This document shows, piece after piece, positions 1 to 6,388 of a stretch of 16,395 bases of DNA (position 1 is its first letter; every line of letters starts with the position of its first letter). The notes under the pieces were generated by a model. It was not told the DNA's origin. It saw only the letters and a program-made list of their open reading frames with translations, and made no database searches. Location: NCBI GenBank assembly GCA_900547025.1, contig UREZ01000041.1, positions 1 to 16,395 on the forward strand, written 5' to 3'. A program made the translations under genes and the position numbers. The DNA comes from an uncultured Collinsella sp. (GTDB lineage Bacteria > Actinomycetota > Coriobacteriia > Coriobacteriales > Coriobacteriaceae).

Positions 1-33
1 GAGCCGAGGCCTTTACTGTTTTCCCAGATAAAA

Positions 34-66
34 CCTACCAAAATAAACCCGTCCCTTTTTGGCAGG
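34..66 (-). terminator. Probable terminator of the racemase operon
   Basis: Just past the racemase stop codon, the arms 34-43 and 57-66 form a 10-bp stem (one G-U pair on the minus-strand RNA) with a 13-nt loop. On the minus strand it is followed by TTTT (33-30), as in an intrinsic terminator. The loop is longer than ideal, and the A/T-rich half of the stem weakens it. Confidence 0.6.
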
Positions 67-73
67 TCGAGGG

Positions 74-820
74 CTACAGGCGGTAGGGGACGCCGCTGCG
101 AATGATGGACTCGCGTACCAGGACATCCATCGCATCGAGGGTGATCTCGGGCATCTCGCGATACTTCTGCAACACCGAAAGCTCCGTGCAGGCCAGGATG
201 ACGCGGTCGCAGCCGCTACGGGCGAACTCCCACATCACGCGGTCGAACTTATCCATATCGGGCTCGCGCCCGGCCTTCACATCGTCGTAGATGAGCGACA
301 TCACGTCGGCCTGACGCTTTTCACTGGGATAGACGACCTCAACGCCCGCGGTCTCACATTCGCGCCCATAGACGTCTGCGCCCACGGTACCGTCGGTGCC
401 CATGATGCCGATCTTGCGCACCGGCTCGGCCGGCATGCTCAGGTTGGGATCGAACTCGCACTCCCCCATCACCGCGCCCGCCAGGGCATAGCGCACCGAC
501 TCACGCGGCATGTGGATAATCGGCACCTTCGTAAACGACTGGATCTGGTCGTAGAAGTAGTGTGACGTGTTGCAGGGAATAGCAATGTGCGCACAGCCCA
601 GCGACTCGAGTGCCTGGGCACACTCTTTCATGGTCGCCAGCAGCTTGGCATGCTCGCCGGTTTTAATGGCCAGCGTGCGGTCGGGCATGGTCGACTTGGA
701 GAGCACCACCATGTCGATATGTTCCTGATCGCAGGCAGCAGCCGTATGACGCACCACCTGGTCGTAGTAATACGACGTGGCCTCGGCGCCCATGCCGCCG
801 ATAACTCCCAGCTTTTCCAT
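74..820 (-). CDS. Aspartate/glutamate racemase family protein
   Basis: A 248-residue PLP-independent amino-acid racemase of the Asp/Glu racemase family, cytosolic, interconverting L- and D-aspartate (or glutamate) with two cysteines. Visible features are the N-terminal VIGGMG glycine loop (residues 6-11), the first catalytic Cys in IPCNTS (Cys83) and the second in ACTELS (Cys211). Length is normal for the family (about 230-250). The reading frame stays open to 904, but the ATG at 820 is the start because AAGGAGG lies 6-7 nt upstream. It follows the ATP-grasp ligase gene by 84 bp on the same strand, so the two are probably co-transcribed. The pairing with a carboxylate-amine ligase favours D-aspartate production for peptidoglycan over a general metabolic role. 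Asp versus Glu specificity cannot be read from the sequence with certainty. Confidence 0.9.
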   Translation of the reverse strand: MEKLGVIGGMGAEATSYYYDQVVRHTAAACDQEHIDMVVLSKSTMPDRTLAIKTGEHAKLLATMKECAQALESLGCAHIAIPCNTSHYFYDQIQSFTKVPIIHMPRESVRYALAGAVMGECEFDPNLSMPAEPVRKIGIMGTDGTVGADVYGRECETAGVEVVYPSEKRQADVMSLIYDDVKAGREPDMDKFDRVMWEFARSGCDRVILACTELSVLQKYREMPEITLDAMDVLVRESIIRSGVPYRL

Positions 821-865
821 CGCCGCCTCCTTGGTGACGCTTGCGCAATTGCGCGTATCATACCC

Positions 866-895
866 GCGCCCGCCCGATGCAAACCGGACGGGCGC
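866..895 (-). other. Strong intergenic hairpin between ligase and racemase genes
   Basis: On the minus-strand RNA this 30-nt segment folds into an 11-bp stem (GCGCCCG-U-CCG against CGG-G-CGGGCGC, one G-U pair) with an 8-nt loop. It lies 10 nt past the ligase stop codon. No U-tract follows, so it does not look like a standard terminator. A perfect 12-bp palindrome, GCGCAATTGCGC (843-854), sits between it and the racemase ribosome-binding site. Possible roles are mRNA 3'-end protection, partial attenuation or processing. Confidence 0.55.
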
Positions 896-904
896 CGCGC
901 TCAT

Positions 905-2161
905 CTACTTGTAATACGTCTTGAACAGCTTAAAGTGGCGCAGCTTGGTGTGCCACATGCGCAGCCAGCGGTTAAAGACAAAGTCGCCCTTCATAAACGA
1001 AGGGTCGGCGCCCTTGCCTTCCTTGTCCAGGCGATGCACCTTAGCGCGCAGCTCGGGATCCTTGACGTACTTGTCGACGACGCCCATGGGGACGACCATC
1101 CACAGGGCCTCGTCCTGAGCCGTCACAAACTCCGGCTCAAATGGACGGTTGAACACATACTCGTCCACCACATACTTGGCAACGTTAAAGCCGCTGTTGG
1201 TGACGTAGTAGTTGCTGCGGCCTTGGCGCGTGTTGAAATCGAAGAACTTAAACGAGCCGTCGCGCTCGTCGTACTTAACGTCAAAGTTGGAATAGCCCAC
1301 AAAGTGAAGGTTCTCGAGCAGCTTGCGCACGCCGCCCATGAGCTCGTCGTTGGGCTCGGTAATGATACAGGCATGGTTGCCAACGCCATGGGGCTGATGC
1401 TCCTCGAGCAGCACATGGCCCAGGCACATCATGCGCACCTTGCCGTTGCGGTCGGAATAGCTGGTGAGCACGCGCATGTACTCGTCGTTGCCGGGCACGC
1501 GATCCTGCAAGATCAGGTCGTCGGTGTAGCCGCTGGCATACGAGTCGCGAATGACCTGTTCCAGCTCGGCACGGTCGGCAATCTCATAGGCCTTTTTCTG
1601 GCCCTCGAACTCGTGCTGCCACCACATGATGCCGTCAGAAGGCTTCAGAATCATCGGGTAAGGAAAATCGATCTGGTCGAGCACTTCGGCAGGCGCCTCA
1701 CCCTGGGCATTGAGCATCGCCTTGGTAAAGGTAAACGTGTGCGGATAGGGCACGCCATGCTTCTCGCACAGCTCGTAGAAGATCTCCTTCTTCTGGCACT
1801 GCTCGAGCATGCTATAGGGAGCGTAAGGCGCGACGATGTTATCCGCCAACTCATGGGCATCCTTGGCCTGAGCCACGAGGGCAACATAGTTATCGCCGCA
1901 GCCCATCAGGACGATCGTCTTATTGGCATGCGCCTGGGCAATGCCGTTGACGGTCTCGAGCATCACGGGCATGGTATCGATGTCGACATTGGGCGTGTAG
2001 TCGATAATCTGGCTGCGATACGCAGGGCCCGTCTGGTACTTGCCAAAGACCAGGCTCTTGACCTGATACTCTTCGTAGAAGGCGCGCGCCACCGAATAGG
2101 CGTTGATGTCGCCACCGAGCAGCACGGGAATGAACTCGCGCTCTGTAAATTGCAATGCCAT
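905..2161 (-). CDS. ATP-grasp carboxylate-amine ligase, probable D-aspartate ligase type
   Basis: A 418-residue cytosolic ATP-grasp enzyme. ATP-grasp ligases activate a carboxylate as an acyl phosphate and couple it to an amine. The N-terminal pre-ATP-grasp domain begins VLLGGDINAYSVARAF (13-28). The ATP-grasp part shows KKEIFYELCEKHGVPYP (124-140), the nucleotide-binding lysine in MILKPSDG (Lys173), the hinge-like LILQDRVPGNDE (216-227), and a metal-binding end FDFNTRQGRSNYY (307-319). Start ATG at 2161 has AGGAAG about 6 nt upstream. With the downstream racemase it resembles the enterococcal D-aspartate ligase/racemase arrangement, in which D-Asp is attached to the side chain of the third stem-peptide residue. 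The family and gene pairing are well supported. The exact substrate is inferred; a peptide- or other amino-acid ligase activity remains possible. Confidence 0.85.
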   Translation of the reverse strand: MALQFTEREFIPVLLGGDINAYSVARAFYEEYQVKSLVFGKYQTGPAYRSQIIDYTPNVDIDTMPVMLETVNGIAQAHANKTIVLMGCGDNYVALVAQAKDAHELADNIVAPYAPYSMLEQCQKKEIFYELCEKHGVPYPHTFTFTKAMLNAQGEAPAEVLDQIDFPYPMILKPSDGIMWWQHEFEGQKKAYEIADRAELEQVIRDSYASGYTDDLILQDRVPGNDEYMRVLTSYSDRNGKVRMMCLGHVLLEEHQPHGVGNHACIITEPNDELMGGVRKLLENLHFVGYSNFDVKYDERDGSFKFFDFNTRQGRSNYYVTNSGFNVAKYVVDEYVFNRPFEPEFVTAQDEALWMVVPMGVVDKYVKDPELRAKVHRLDKEGKGADPSFMKGDFVFNRWLRMWHTKLRHFKLFKTYYK

Positions 2162-2217
2162 GGAAACTTCCTATCGTGAACTGCCCACACAACGGGCGGT
2201 CTTAGTGCAACCGACTC

Positions 2218-2247
2218 ATTCTAGCGTGCCAAACCGCCAGCACCCAA
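2218..2247 (-). promoter_or_regulatory. Candidate promoter for the ligase-racemase operon
   Basis: On the minus strand a TAGAAT -10 box (2223-2218) is preceded by TTGGGT (2247-2242) with an 18-bp spacer. It lies about 55 bp upstream of the ligase start codon. The -35 box is a weak match, so this is only a candidate. Confidence 0.35.
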
Positions 2248-2309
2248 AGTTCCACCGTATCTATGGCAATCGGAGAATCAGACTCGAGCAAAGACGGCCC
2301 TCACCGCTG

Positions 2310-2343
2310 TACGACAACGGGCAATGAACCTACCGTTGTTGTA
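2310..2343. repeat. Inverted repeat in the divergent intergenic region
   Basis: TACGACAACGG (2310-2320) and CCGTTGTTGTA (2333-2343) are inverted repeats matching at 10 of 11 positions around a 12-bp centre. The gap between the ligase start and the MOSC frame (2162-2400) otherwise holds only the candidate ligase promoter. The repeat could be a dimeric operator or a 5' RNA hairpin for the MOSC gene. No U-tract follows on either strand. Confidence 0.5.
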
Positions 2344-2400
2344 GGATTCAACATATTGTCAATCTCATAAGCGAAAGGCGCACGCGTGCCCCAATAACAT

Positions 2401-3018
2401 CTGACCGACAACCCCATCCTTGATGCTGCAAAACGCGAGCTAGCAGAACGTTCTCAAACGGCCGCACCCCTCCGCACCGCCAGCAACGCCTACGAAGGAC
2501 CCGCCCGCATCGTCTCGATCAACACGTCGGCGCACAAAGGCACACGCAAGTCACCCGTCTCCGATGGGCACGACACCGTCATTGAGCAGTTTGGCCTCGC
2601 TTCCGATGCACACGCCGGGCACTGGCACCGCCAAGTCTCGTTTTTGGCCGCAGAATCAATCCAGACTGCCCAGCATCGCGGGCTCGATGTGCACGAAGGC
2701 GACTTTGGGGAGAACTTCACCACACAAGGTATCAACCTGCTTTCGCTCCCCCTGGGCACACAGCTCAAGATCGGCAACGACGTTCTGGTCGAGATCAGCC
2801 AGATCGGCAAAGTCTGCCACACCCGCTGCGCTATCTACCATCTCGCCGGCGACTGCATCTTTCCCCACGAGGGCATTTTCGGTGTGGTGCTTCGAGGCGG
2901 AGAGGTGCATGTCGGAGACGATATCCAGACAGTCAAGCTCGGCAACGGCGCATGTTCTTTCACCCCAGCCGAGGCGCTCGAAGAAATTGAGCAGGCTCGC
3001 CGCGAGGGAACCCTATAG
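2401..3018 (+). CDS. MOSC domain protein, 5' end uncertain
   Basis: A MOSC-domain protein, a family that binds sulfur-carrying cofactors and is often linked to molybdenum cofactor sulfur chemistry. The domain starts near 2500 (RIVSINTSAHKGTRK) and runs through GLASDAHAGHWHRQVSFLA, GDFGENFTT, GKVCHTRCAIYHLAGDC (the conserved Cys motif) and EGIFGVVLRGGEVHVGD. The frame is open from the stop at 2395, but it contains no ATG, GTG or TTG before a TTG at 2644. Starting at 2644 would cut away the first third of the domain. A CTG at 2401 or an ATT at 2581 are the only near-start options, and no clear ribosome-binding site precedes them. Either a non-standard start is used or the 5' end (possibly a lost upstream domain) has been damaged. 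No other molybdopterin gene is in the window. Confidence 0.75.
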   Translation: MTDNPILDAAKRELAERSQTAAPLRTASNAYEGPARIVSINTSAHKGTRKSPVSDGHDTVIEQFGLASDAHAGHWHRQVSFLAAESIQTAQHRGLDVHEGDFGENFTTQGINLLSLPLGTQLKIGNDVLVEISQIGKVCHTRCAIYHLAGDCIFPHEGIFGVVLRGGEVHVGDDIQTVKLGNGACSFTPAEALEEIEQARREGTL

Positions 3019-3252
3019 GTGCAAAACCCCATGTTGGAGTAGCCCTTAAGGCGTGAATCTGCGATCAGACCGAGTTCCGTAACGTTAAAGTTGAACTCTA
3101 TGGTTTCTCAACAATTCACTATAACTGCAGGTCAAAGCCAAAGCCTCAAGTTTAACTTGACCCTTTGGAACCTTTAAGGTTCAAGTTGAGGTCGAAAGCA
3201 GTAGTAGAATACCGTTCGAACCATAACCTACGATTGATTGCAGAGGGATTGG
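3019..3252 (+). promoter_or_regulatory. Palindrome-rich promoter region of the secreted hydrolase gene
   Basis: This 234-bp gap holds two odd-length perfect palindromes whose centres are 22 bp apart: TCAAGTT-T-AACTTGA (3146-3160) and AACCTT-T-AAGGTT (3169-3181). A further TTCAAGTTGAGG lies at 3181-3192 and AAGTTGAAC at 3087-3095. A candidate -10, TAGAAT (3205-3210), would give a 5' UTR of about 35 nt; a convincing -35 is not evident. The first palindrome resembles the SoxR box (CCTCAAGTTAACTTGAGG) with one extra central base. Regulation by a MerR-type or other dimeric factor is inferred. Confidence 0.5.
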
Positions 3253-4386
3253 ATGCAGCATTCGAATCATCGCGTCGCAGCGCTCATCGCGTCGAAGCCA
3301 GCTCGTATCATCACGAGCGCCGCACTCGCTGTCGCACTGACTGCCACGCCGATGCTCTCCCCCGTTGCGGCATATGCCGCCTCGCAGGCAACGCAGGATC
3401 AGCTTTCCGCCGCGCAGCAAAAAATCGAAGCCGCCACGAGCGCCTACAACGATGCCCGCACCAAACTAGACGACCTGCAAAAGCAGATCGACTCCAATGA
3501 GGCGAGCATCGAGGAAATCGAGGCCAAGCTTCCCGAGCAGCAGGCCAAGGCAAGCTCCGCCATGCGCGATCTGTACAAGTACCAGAAGGGCACCAATCCC
3601 ATCGTGAGCTTCCTGGTCAACGCGCAGAGCCTGGGTGAGTTCATCACCACCTGCAAATACACCAACCAGATCACGAGCTCGAGCGTCGATGAGATCGAAG
3701 AGCTCAACAACATGCAAACCGAACTCGAGCAGAACAAGGCCGAGCTCCAGCAGGCCAAGTCCCAGCTTGAGGCAGAACAGAAAAACGCCGAGGATTCGCT
3801 GGCGCAGGCCCAGCAGCTCCGCAGCGAGGCGCAGGCAAAAGCCGAGCAGGAAAATGCCGCCGAGCTCGCCAAGCTTGAGGCCGATAAGGCCGCTGCCGCC
3901 GAGAAGCTCTCGGGCGAGGGCGTAAGCGGCAGCAATTCCAGCAGTCAGGCCACCAACACCAACACCACCATCGACACCACGGTGAACAACGCCAATACCG
4001 GTAATTCCGATTACGATTCGTTCATTAATGAGTGGACGAGCCGCATCGATAATTATCTTGCCGGGTCCCCCATGGCAGGCCAGGGCTACAACTTTGCCGT
4101 TGCCGCCTGGAATACCGGTGTCGACCCCCGCTGGTCCCCCGCCATCGCCTGCATCGAGAGCACCAAGGGCACTTATTGTGCCAATTCCTATAACGCTTGG
4201 GGCTGGAGTGCTCGTGGCGGCGGTTGGCGCAGCTTTGGCAGCTGGAGCGAGGGCATCTCCGCTCATGTTGCCTACCTGGGCGCCAACTACGGCTCCACCC
4301 TTACTCCGGCAGCGGCCAAAAAGTACTGCCCACCCACGTGGCAGGACTGGTACAACAAAGTCGCCAATCAAATGAACCGTATTTAA
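3253..4386 (+). CDS. Secreted coiled-coil protein with C-terminal lysozyme/transglycosylase-like domain
   Basis: A 377-residue exported protein, probably a cell-wall hydrolase or septum-associated factor. The signal peptide covers about residues 1-43 (basic start, hydrophobic ITSAALAVALTATPML, AYA-type cleavage). Residues 45-220 are a long Ala/Glu/Gln/Lys coiled coil with a CwlO/PcsB-like insert (YKYQKGTNPIVSFLVNAQSL, 110-129). A Ser/Asn/Thr linker covers 221-255. The C-terminal domain (256-377) carries SPAIACIESTKG (Glu302 as likely catalytic acid), NAWGWSARGGGWRSFGSWSE and a closing tryptophan-rich helix, resembling SLT/glucosaminidase folds more than NlpC/P60. The ATG at 3253 is preferred over the TTG at 3238 because AGAGG lies 6 nt upstream. 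It is a single-gene unit ending at a strong terminator. The hydrolase fold is inferred from motifs. Confidence 0.85.
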   Translation: MQHSNHRVAALIASKPARIITSAALAVALTATPMLSPVAAYAASQATQDQLSAAQQKIEAATSAYNDARTKLDDLQKQIDSNEASIEEIEAKLPEQQAKASSAMRDLYKYQKGTNPIVSFLVNAQSLGEFITTCKYTNQITSSSVDEIEELNNMQTELEQNKAELQQAKSQLEAEQKNAEDSLAQAQQLRSEAQAKAEQENAAELAKLEADKAAAAEKLSGEGVSGSNSSSQATNTNTTIDTTVNNANTGNSDYDSFINEWTSRIDNYLAGSPMAGQGYNFAVAAWNTGVDPRWSPAIACIESTKGTYCANSYNAWGWSARGGGWRSFGSWSEGISAHVAYLGANYGSTLTPAAAKKYCPPTWQDWYNKVANQMNRI

Positions 4387-4396
4387 GTGCAACTAC

Positions 4397-4421
4397 AAAG
4401 GGCCCCAGACGGGGCCCTTTT
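4397..4421 (+). terminator. Strong terminator between convergent genes
   Basis: AAAGGGCCCC-AGAC-GGGGCCCTTT forms a perfect 10-bp stem with a 4-nt loop, ending in TTTT on the plus strand. It lies 11 bp after the secreted hydrolase stop and 8 bp before the kinase stop on the other strand. On the minus strand the tail is only TTT, so it may act in both directions with plus-strand termination stronger. Confidence 0.92.
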
Positions 4422-4428
4422 CGATTAT

Positions 4429-5829
4429 CTAAAAGACGACACCGGTCGCGTTGCCGATAACAACGACGACGCACATGACGGCAAACATAAACCCGAGCGC
4501 CTTGAACCATAGTTCGACAAAAGCGCTCCCCCGATACCGATCGAGCACGGGAAAACGACGTCGAAGCCTACGCCGGTCGAGCATTCCGAATGTAATGAGC
4601 AGCACCAGGCCATCGACCATAAAGAAATACTCAAGTGCCAAAAACCACGTTGGATAGTTTCGGTTTTCGCCCGTCGGCGTAAATACCGCAAAATGGCTGC
4701 CCATCAGCAGCAACAATGTTGTCGCATAGACGCATCCATTCCATATGCGCCCCACGGGCTCGGGGATACGCGAGAGCAGGCGTGCACATTTGGACGTCAC
4801 GGGAGAGACGATCGAACGCCGGTTTGCAGAAGACGGAAGCGTGAGGGCAACCGGCTGCTGTATCCGCTGCACCTGTGACACCGCGACCCGGGGCACACTG
4901 GCAGCAGAAAAGATCACGGGCGACGGTGCAGGGAGACATAGCTCATACGCCGCCCGCGCAGCATGCCCCAGTGCCTTTGCACTCGCAAAGCGCTTGGCGG
5001 GATCGAGCGCCATCGCCATGCAAATCACATCCGCCAGCGGAACGGGAATGCCATGCGCCTCGCATTGCTCGCGCATGTCACGCCCCGGTTTGGGATCAGC
5101 CCCCGTCAGGCAAAAGAACAGCAGTGCGCCAAGCGCGTAAATATCGCTGCGGACGCTCGTCTGCCCAAACCCAAACTGCTCGGGCGGCGCATAGGAACGC
5201 GTGCCAAACTTGACGGTGTCGGCGTCGGCACCATCGCGCCAAACGCGCGCGATTCCCAGGTCAATAATCACCAGCGAGGAAAAGGTCATGCCGGCATCGG
5301 TCGCGTATCTCACGCCCGACACAATGATGTTCGAGGGTTTAAGGTCGCGGTGGATTACCGGTACCCCTGGCTCCCCCGCAGCTGCAAAACCAGCATGCAG
5401 CTCGCCCACCGCTTCACACAGAACGGGATACAGCTCGCGGGCATAATCGGGCGTCGCGCCCAGGCGCCCCACGAGCGCCTCGAGCGTCTCGCCTTCGACA
5501 TACTCCATCACCACGTCAAGCTCGTCGCCCACACGGCGGCAATCGACGATTCGGGGCAAGTGCTCAAAACGACGACCGGCGCGCTGGGCCGCAAACAGGC
5601 GCTCATATGCTCCGCCAATCTGCGCCGAAGCATCGATGCGCTTGCGGACAAAGGGACCGAGAGACCCGCCGCCAGAGCCCTCAAAATTGACGAGTTCGGT
5701 CGTCTCGACATCCGAAAGTTTGAGCACGCGCTCCACACGATAGCTGTCATCGCGGTCGAGCGACGCCAAATGCTCGACAAGTGAAGCAGTCAGCTCGTCA
5801 TCGGAATATGTTGGGCTCTGAGTATCCAT
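4429..5829 (-). CDS. Membrane-anchored serine/threonine protein kinase
   Basis: A Hanks-type Ser/Thr kinase of about 466 residues that phosphorylates proteins, with its catalytic domain predicted in the cytosol. Numbered from the ATG at 5829: an unusual Gly/Ser-rich loop FEGSGGGSLGPF and VRKRI (Lys63 probably the VAIK-type lysine), HRDLKPSN (160-167, catalytic Asp161), IDLG in place of DFG (189-192), GTRSYAPPEQF (209-219), then SDIYALGALLFFCLTG. A linker of about 60 residues leads to three membrane segments near 366-384, 395-416 and 440-460. There are no PASTA repeats, so it is not the PknB type that senses peptidoglycan. The frame stays open to a GTG at 5859, with further ATGs at 5841 and 5838, and none has a clear ribosome-binding site. 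It lies 97 bp downstream of the HTH gene, with a 13-bp hairpin between them. Confidence 0.92.
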   Translation of the reverse strand: MDTQSPTYSDDELTASLVEHLASLDRDDSYRVERVLKLSDVETTELVNFEGSGGGSLGPFVRKRIDASAQIGGAYERLFAAQRAGRRFEHLPRIVDCRRVGDELDVVMEYVEGETLEALVGRLGATPDYARELYPVLCEAVGELHAGFAAAGEPGVPVIHRDLKPSNIIVSGVRYATDAGMTFSSLVIIDLGIARVWRDGADADTVKFGTRSYAPPEQFGFGQTSVRSDIYALGALLFFCLTGADPKPGRDMREQCEAHGIPVPLADVICMAMALDPAKRFASAKALGHAARAAYELCLPAPSPVIFSAASVPRVAVSQVQRIQQPVALTLPSSANRRSIVSPVTSKCARLLSRIPEPVGRIWNGCVYATTLLLLMGSHFAVFTPTGENRNYPTWFLALEYFFMVDGLVLLITFGMLDRRRLRRRFPVLDRYRGSAFVELWFKALGFMFAVMCVVVVIGNATGVVF

Positions 5830-5847
5830 GGCGTCCATCATAGCGCA

Positions 5848-5877
5848 GGGCGCGGACACCCCATGGTGTCCGCGCCC
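5848..5877 (-). other. Perfect 13-bp hairpin at the kinase translation start
   Basis: GGGCGCGGACACC and GGTGTCCGCGCCC are perfect inverted arms (5848-5860, 5865-5877) around a 4-nt loop. The 3' arm on the minus-strand RNA ends 6 nt before the ATG at 5841. No U-tract follows. It may be a weak attenuator after the HTH gene or a structure limiting kinase translation. The loop contains an AUG that opens an 8-codon frame ending in UGA (5840-5838), overlapping the ATGs at 5841 and 5838. Confidence 0.65.
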
Positions 5878-5926
5878 CGTTCGTTCGCATAGTTGTTTTG
5901 GTAACAGCCAACTCAGCCATCGGCCG

Positions 5927-6349
5927 CTAACTCACCGTTTCCTCGCCAAAGCGGTACAGCTCTTCATTGACCTTTTGGAGGCTACAGCCACGATCGATGC
6001 AAAAGATAATGATTGCATCGCGACGGTCCTTGCAGTTGAGGACGCTCACTCCGGCAGCCGTCAGGGCGCGGTTGGTCTCCTTGAGCGTCAACGCCATCGC
6101 AAAGGCAATCTGCAGCACCTTGTTGCGGCTCGGATGCCGCGCACCGGTAAAAATCTGATAACCAAAAGTCTCATTGAGGTCGGCCATGCGCACCACGCGC
6201 GAGCGCTCTAGGCCCTTTTCCTGCAGCAGCTGCTTAAGATAGTCCGAAAGCGACGGGGCGGCAAAGTCGTGTTCTTTGATATAGCCATCGATGTTTGGCG
6301 CGTCGAGGAGTTCATTGAGTAACTCGTCCGTCAGCTTTTTATCGGGCAT
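5927..6349 (-). CDS. XRE-like helix-turn-helix protein linked to the kinase
   Basis: A 140-residue protein with a putative Cro/CI-like helix-turn-helix region (about residues 33-95: LSDYLKQLLQEKGLERSRVV, then FGYQIFTGARHPSRNKVLQI, then a helix with MALTLKETNRAL). The C-terminal part includes KDRRDAIIIFCIDRGCSLQ and a final helix, NEELYRFGEE. Start ATG at 6349 has GGGAGGTGAGG upstream, a clear ribosome-binding site. It begins 39 bp after the lipoprotein stop and precedes the kinase on the same strand, so the three are probably one operon. A role as a DNA-binding partner or substrate of the kinase is inferred from position only. The second helix lacks a sharply canonical recognition helix, so DNA binding is likely but not certain. 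Confidence 0.78.
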   Translation of the reverse strand: MPDKKLTDELLNELLDAPNIDGYIKEHDFAAPSLSDYLKQLLQEKGLERSRVVRMADLNETFGYQIFTGARHPSRNKVLQIAFAMALTLKETNRALTAAGVSVLNCKDRRDAIIIFCIDRGCSLQKVNEELYRFGEETVS

Positions 6350-6388
6350 ACGACCTCACCTCCCATACGGCGCAACGGTAGCGACATG

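Noticed and set aside
587..2179. A 530-codon open frame on the plus strand over the ligase and racemase genes
   Set aside because: It is rich in His/Val/Leu/Ala as expected for the antisense of a high-GC gene, shows no family motifs, and the minus-strand ATP-grasp and racemase motifs are clear.
3466..4392. A 308-codon minus-strand frame over the secreted hydrolase
   Set aside because: Glycine/leucine-rich antisense of the coiled-coil gene; the plus strand has a signal peptide, ribosome-binding site and terminator.
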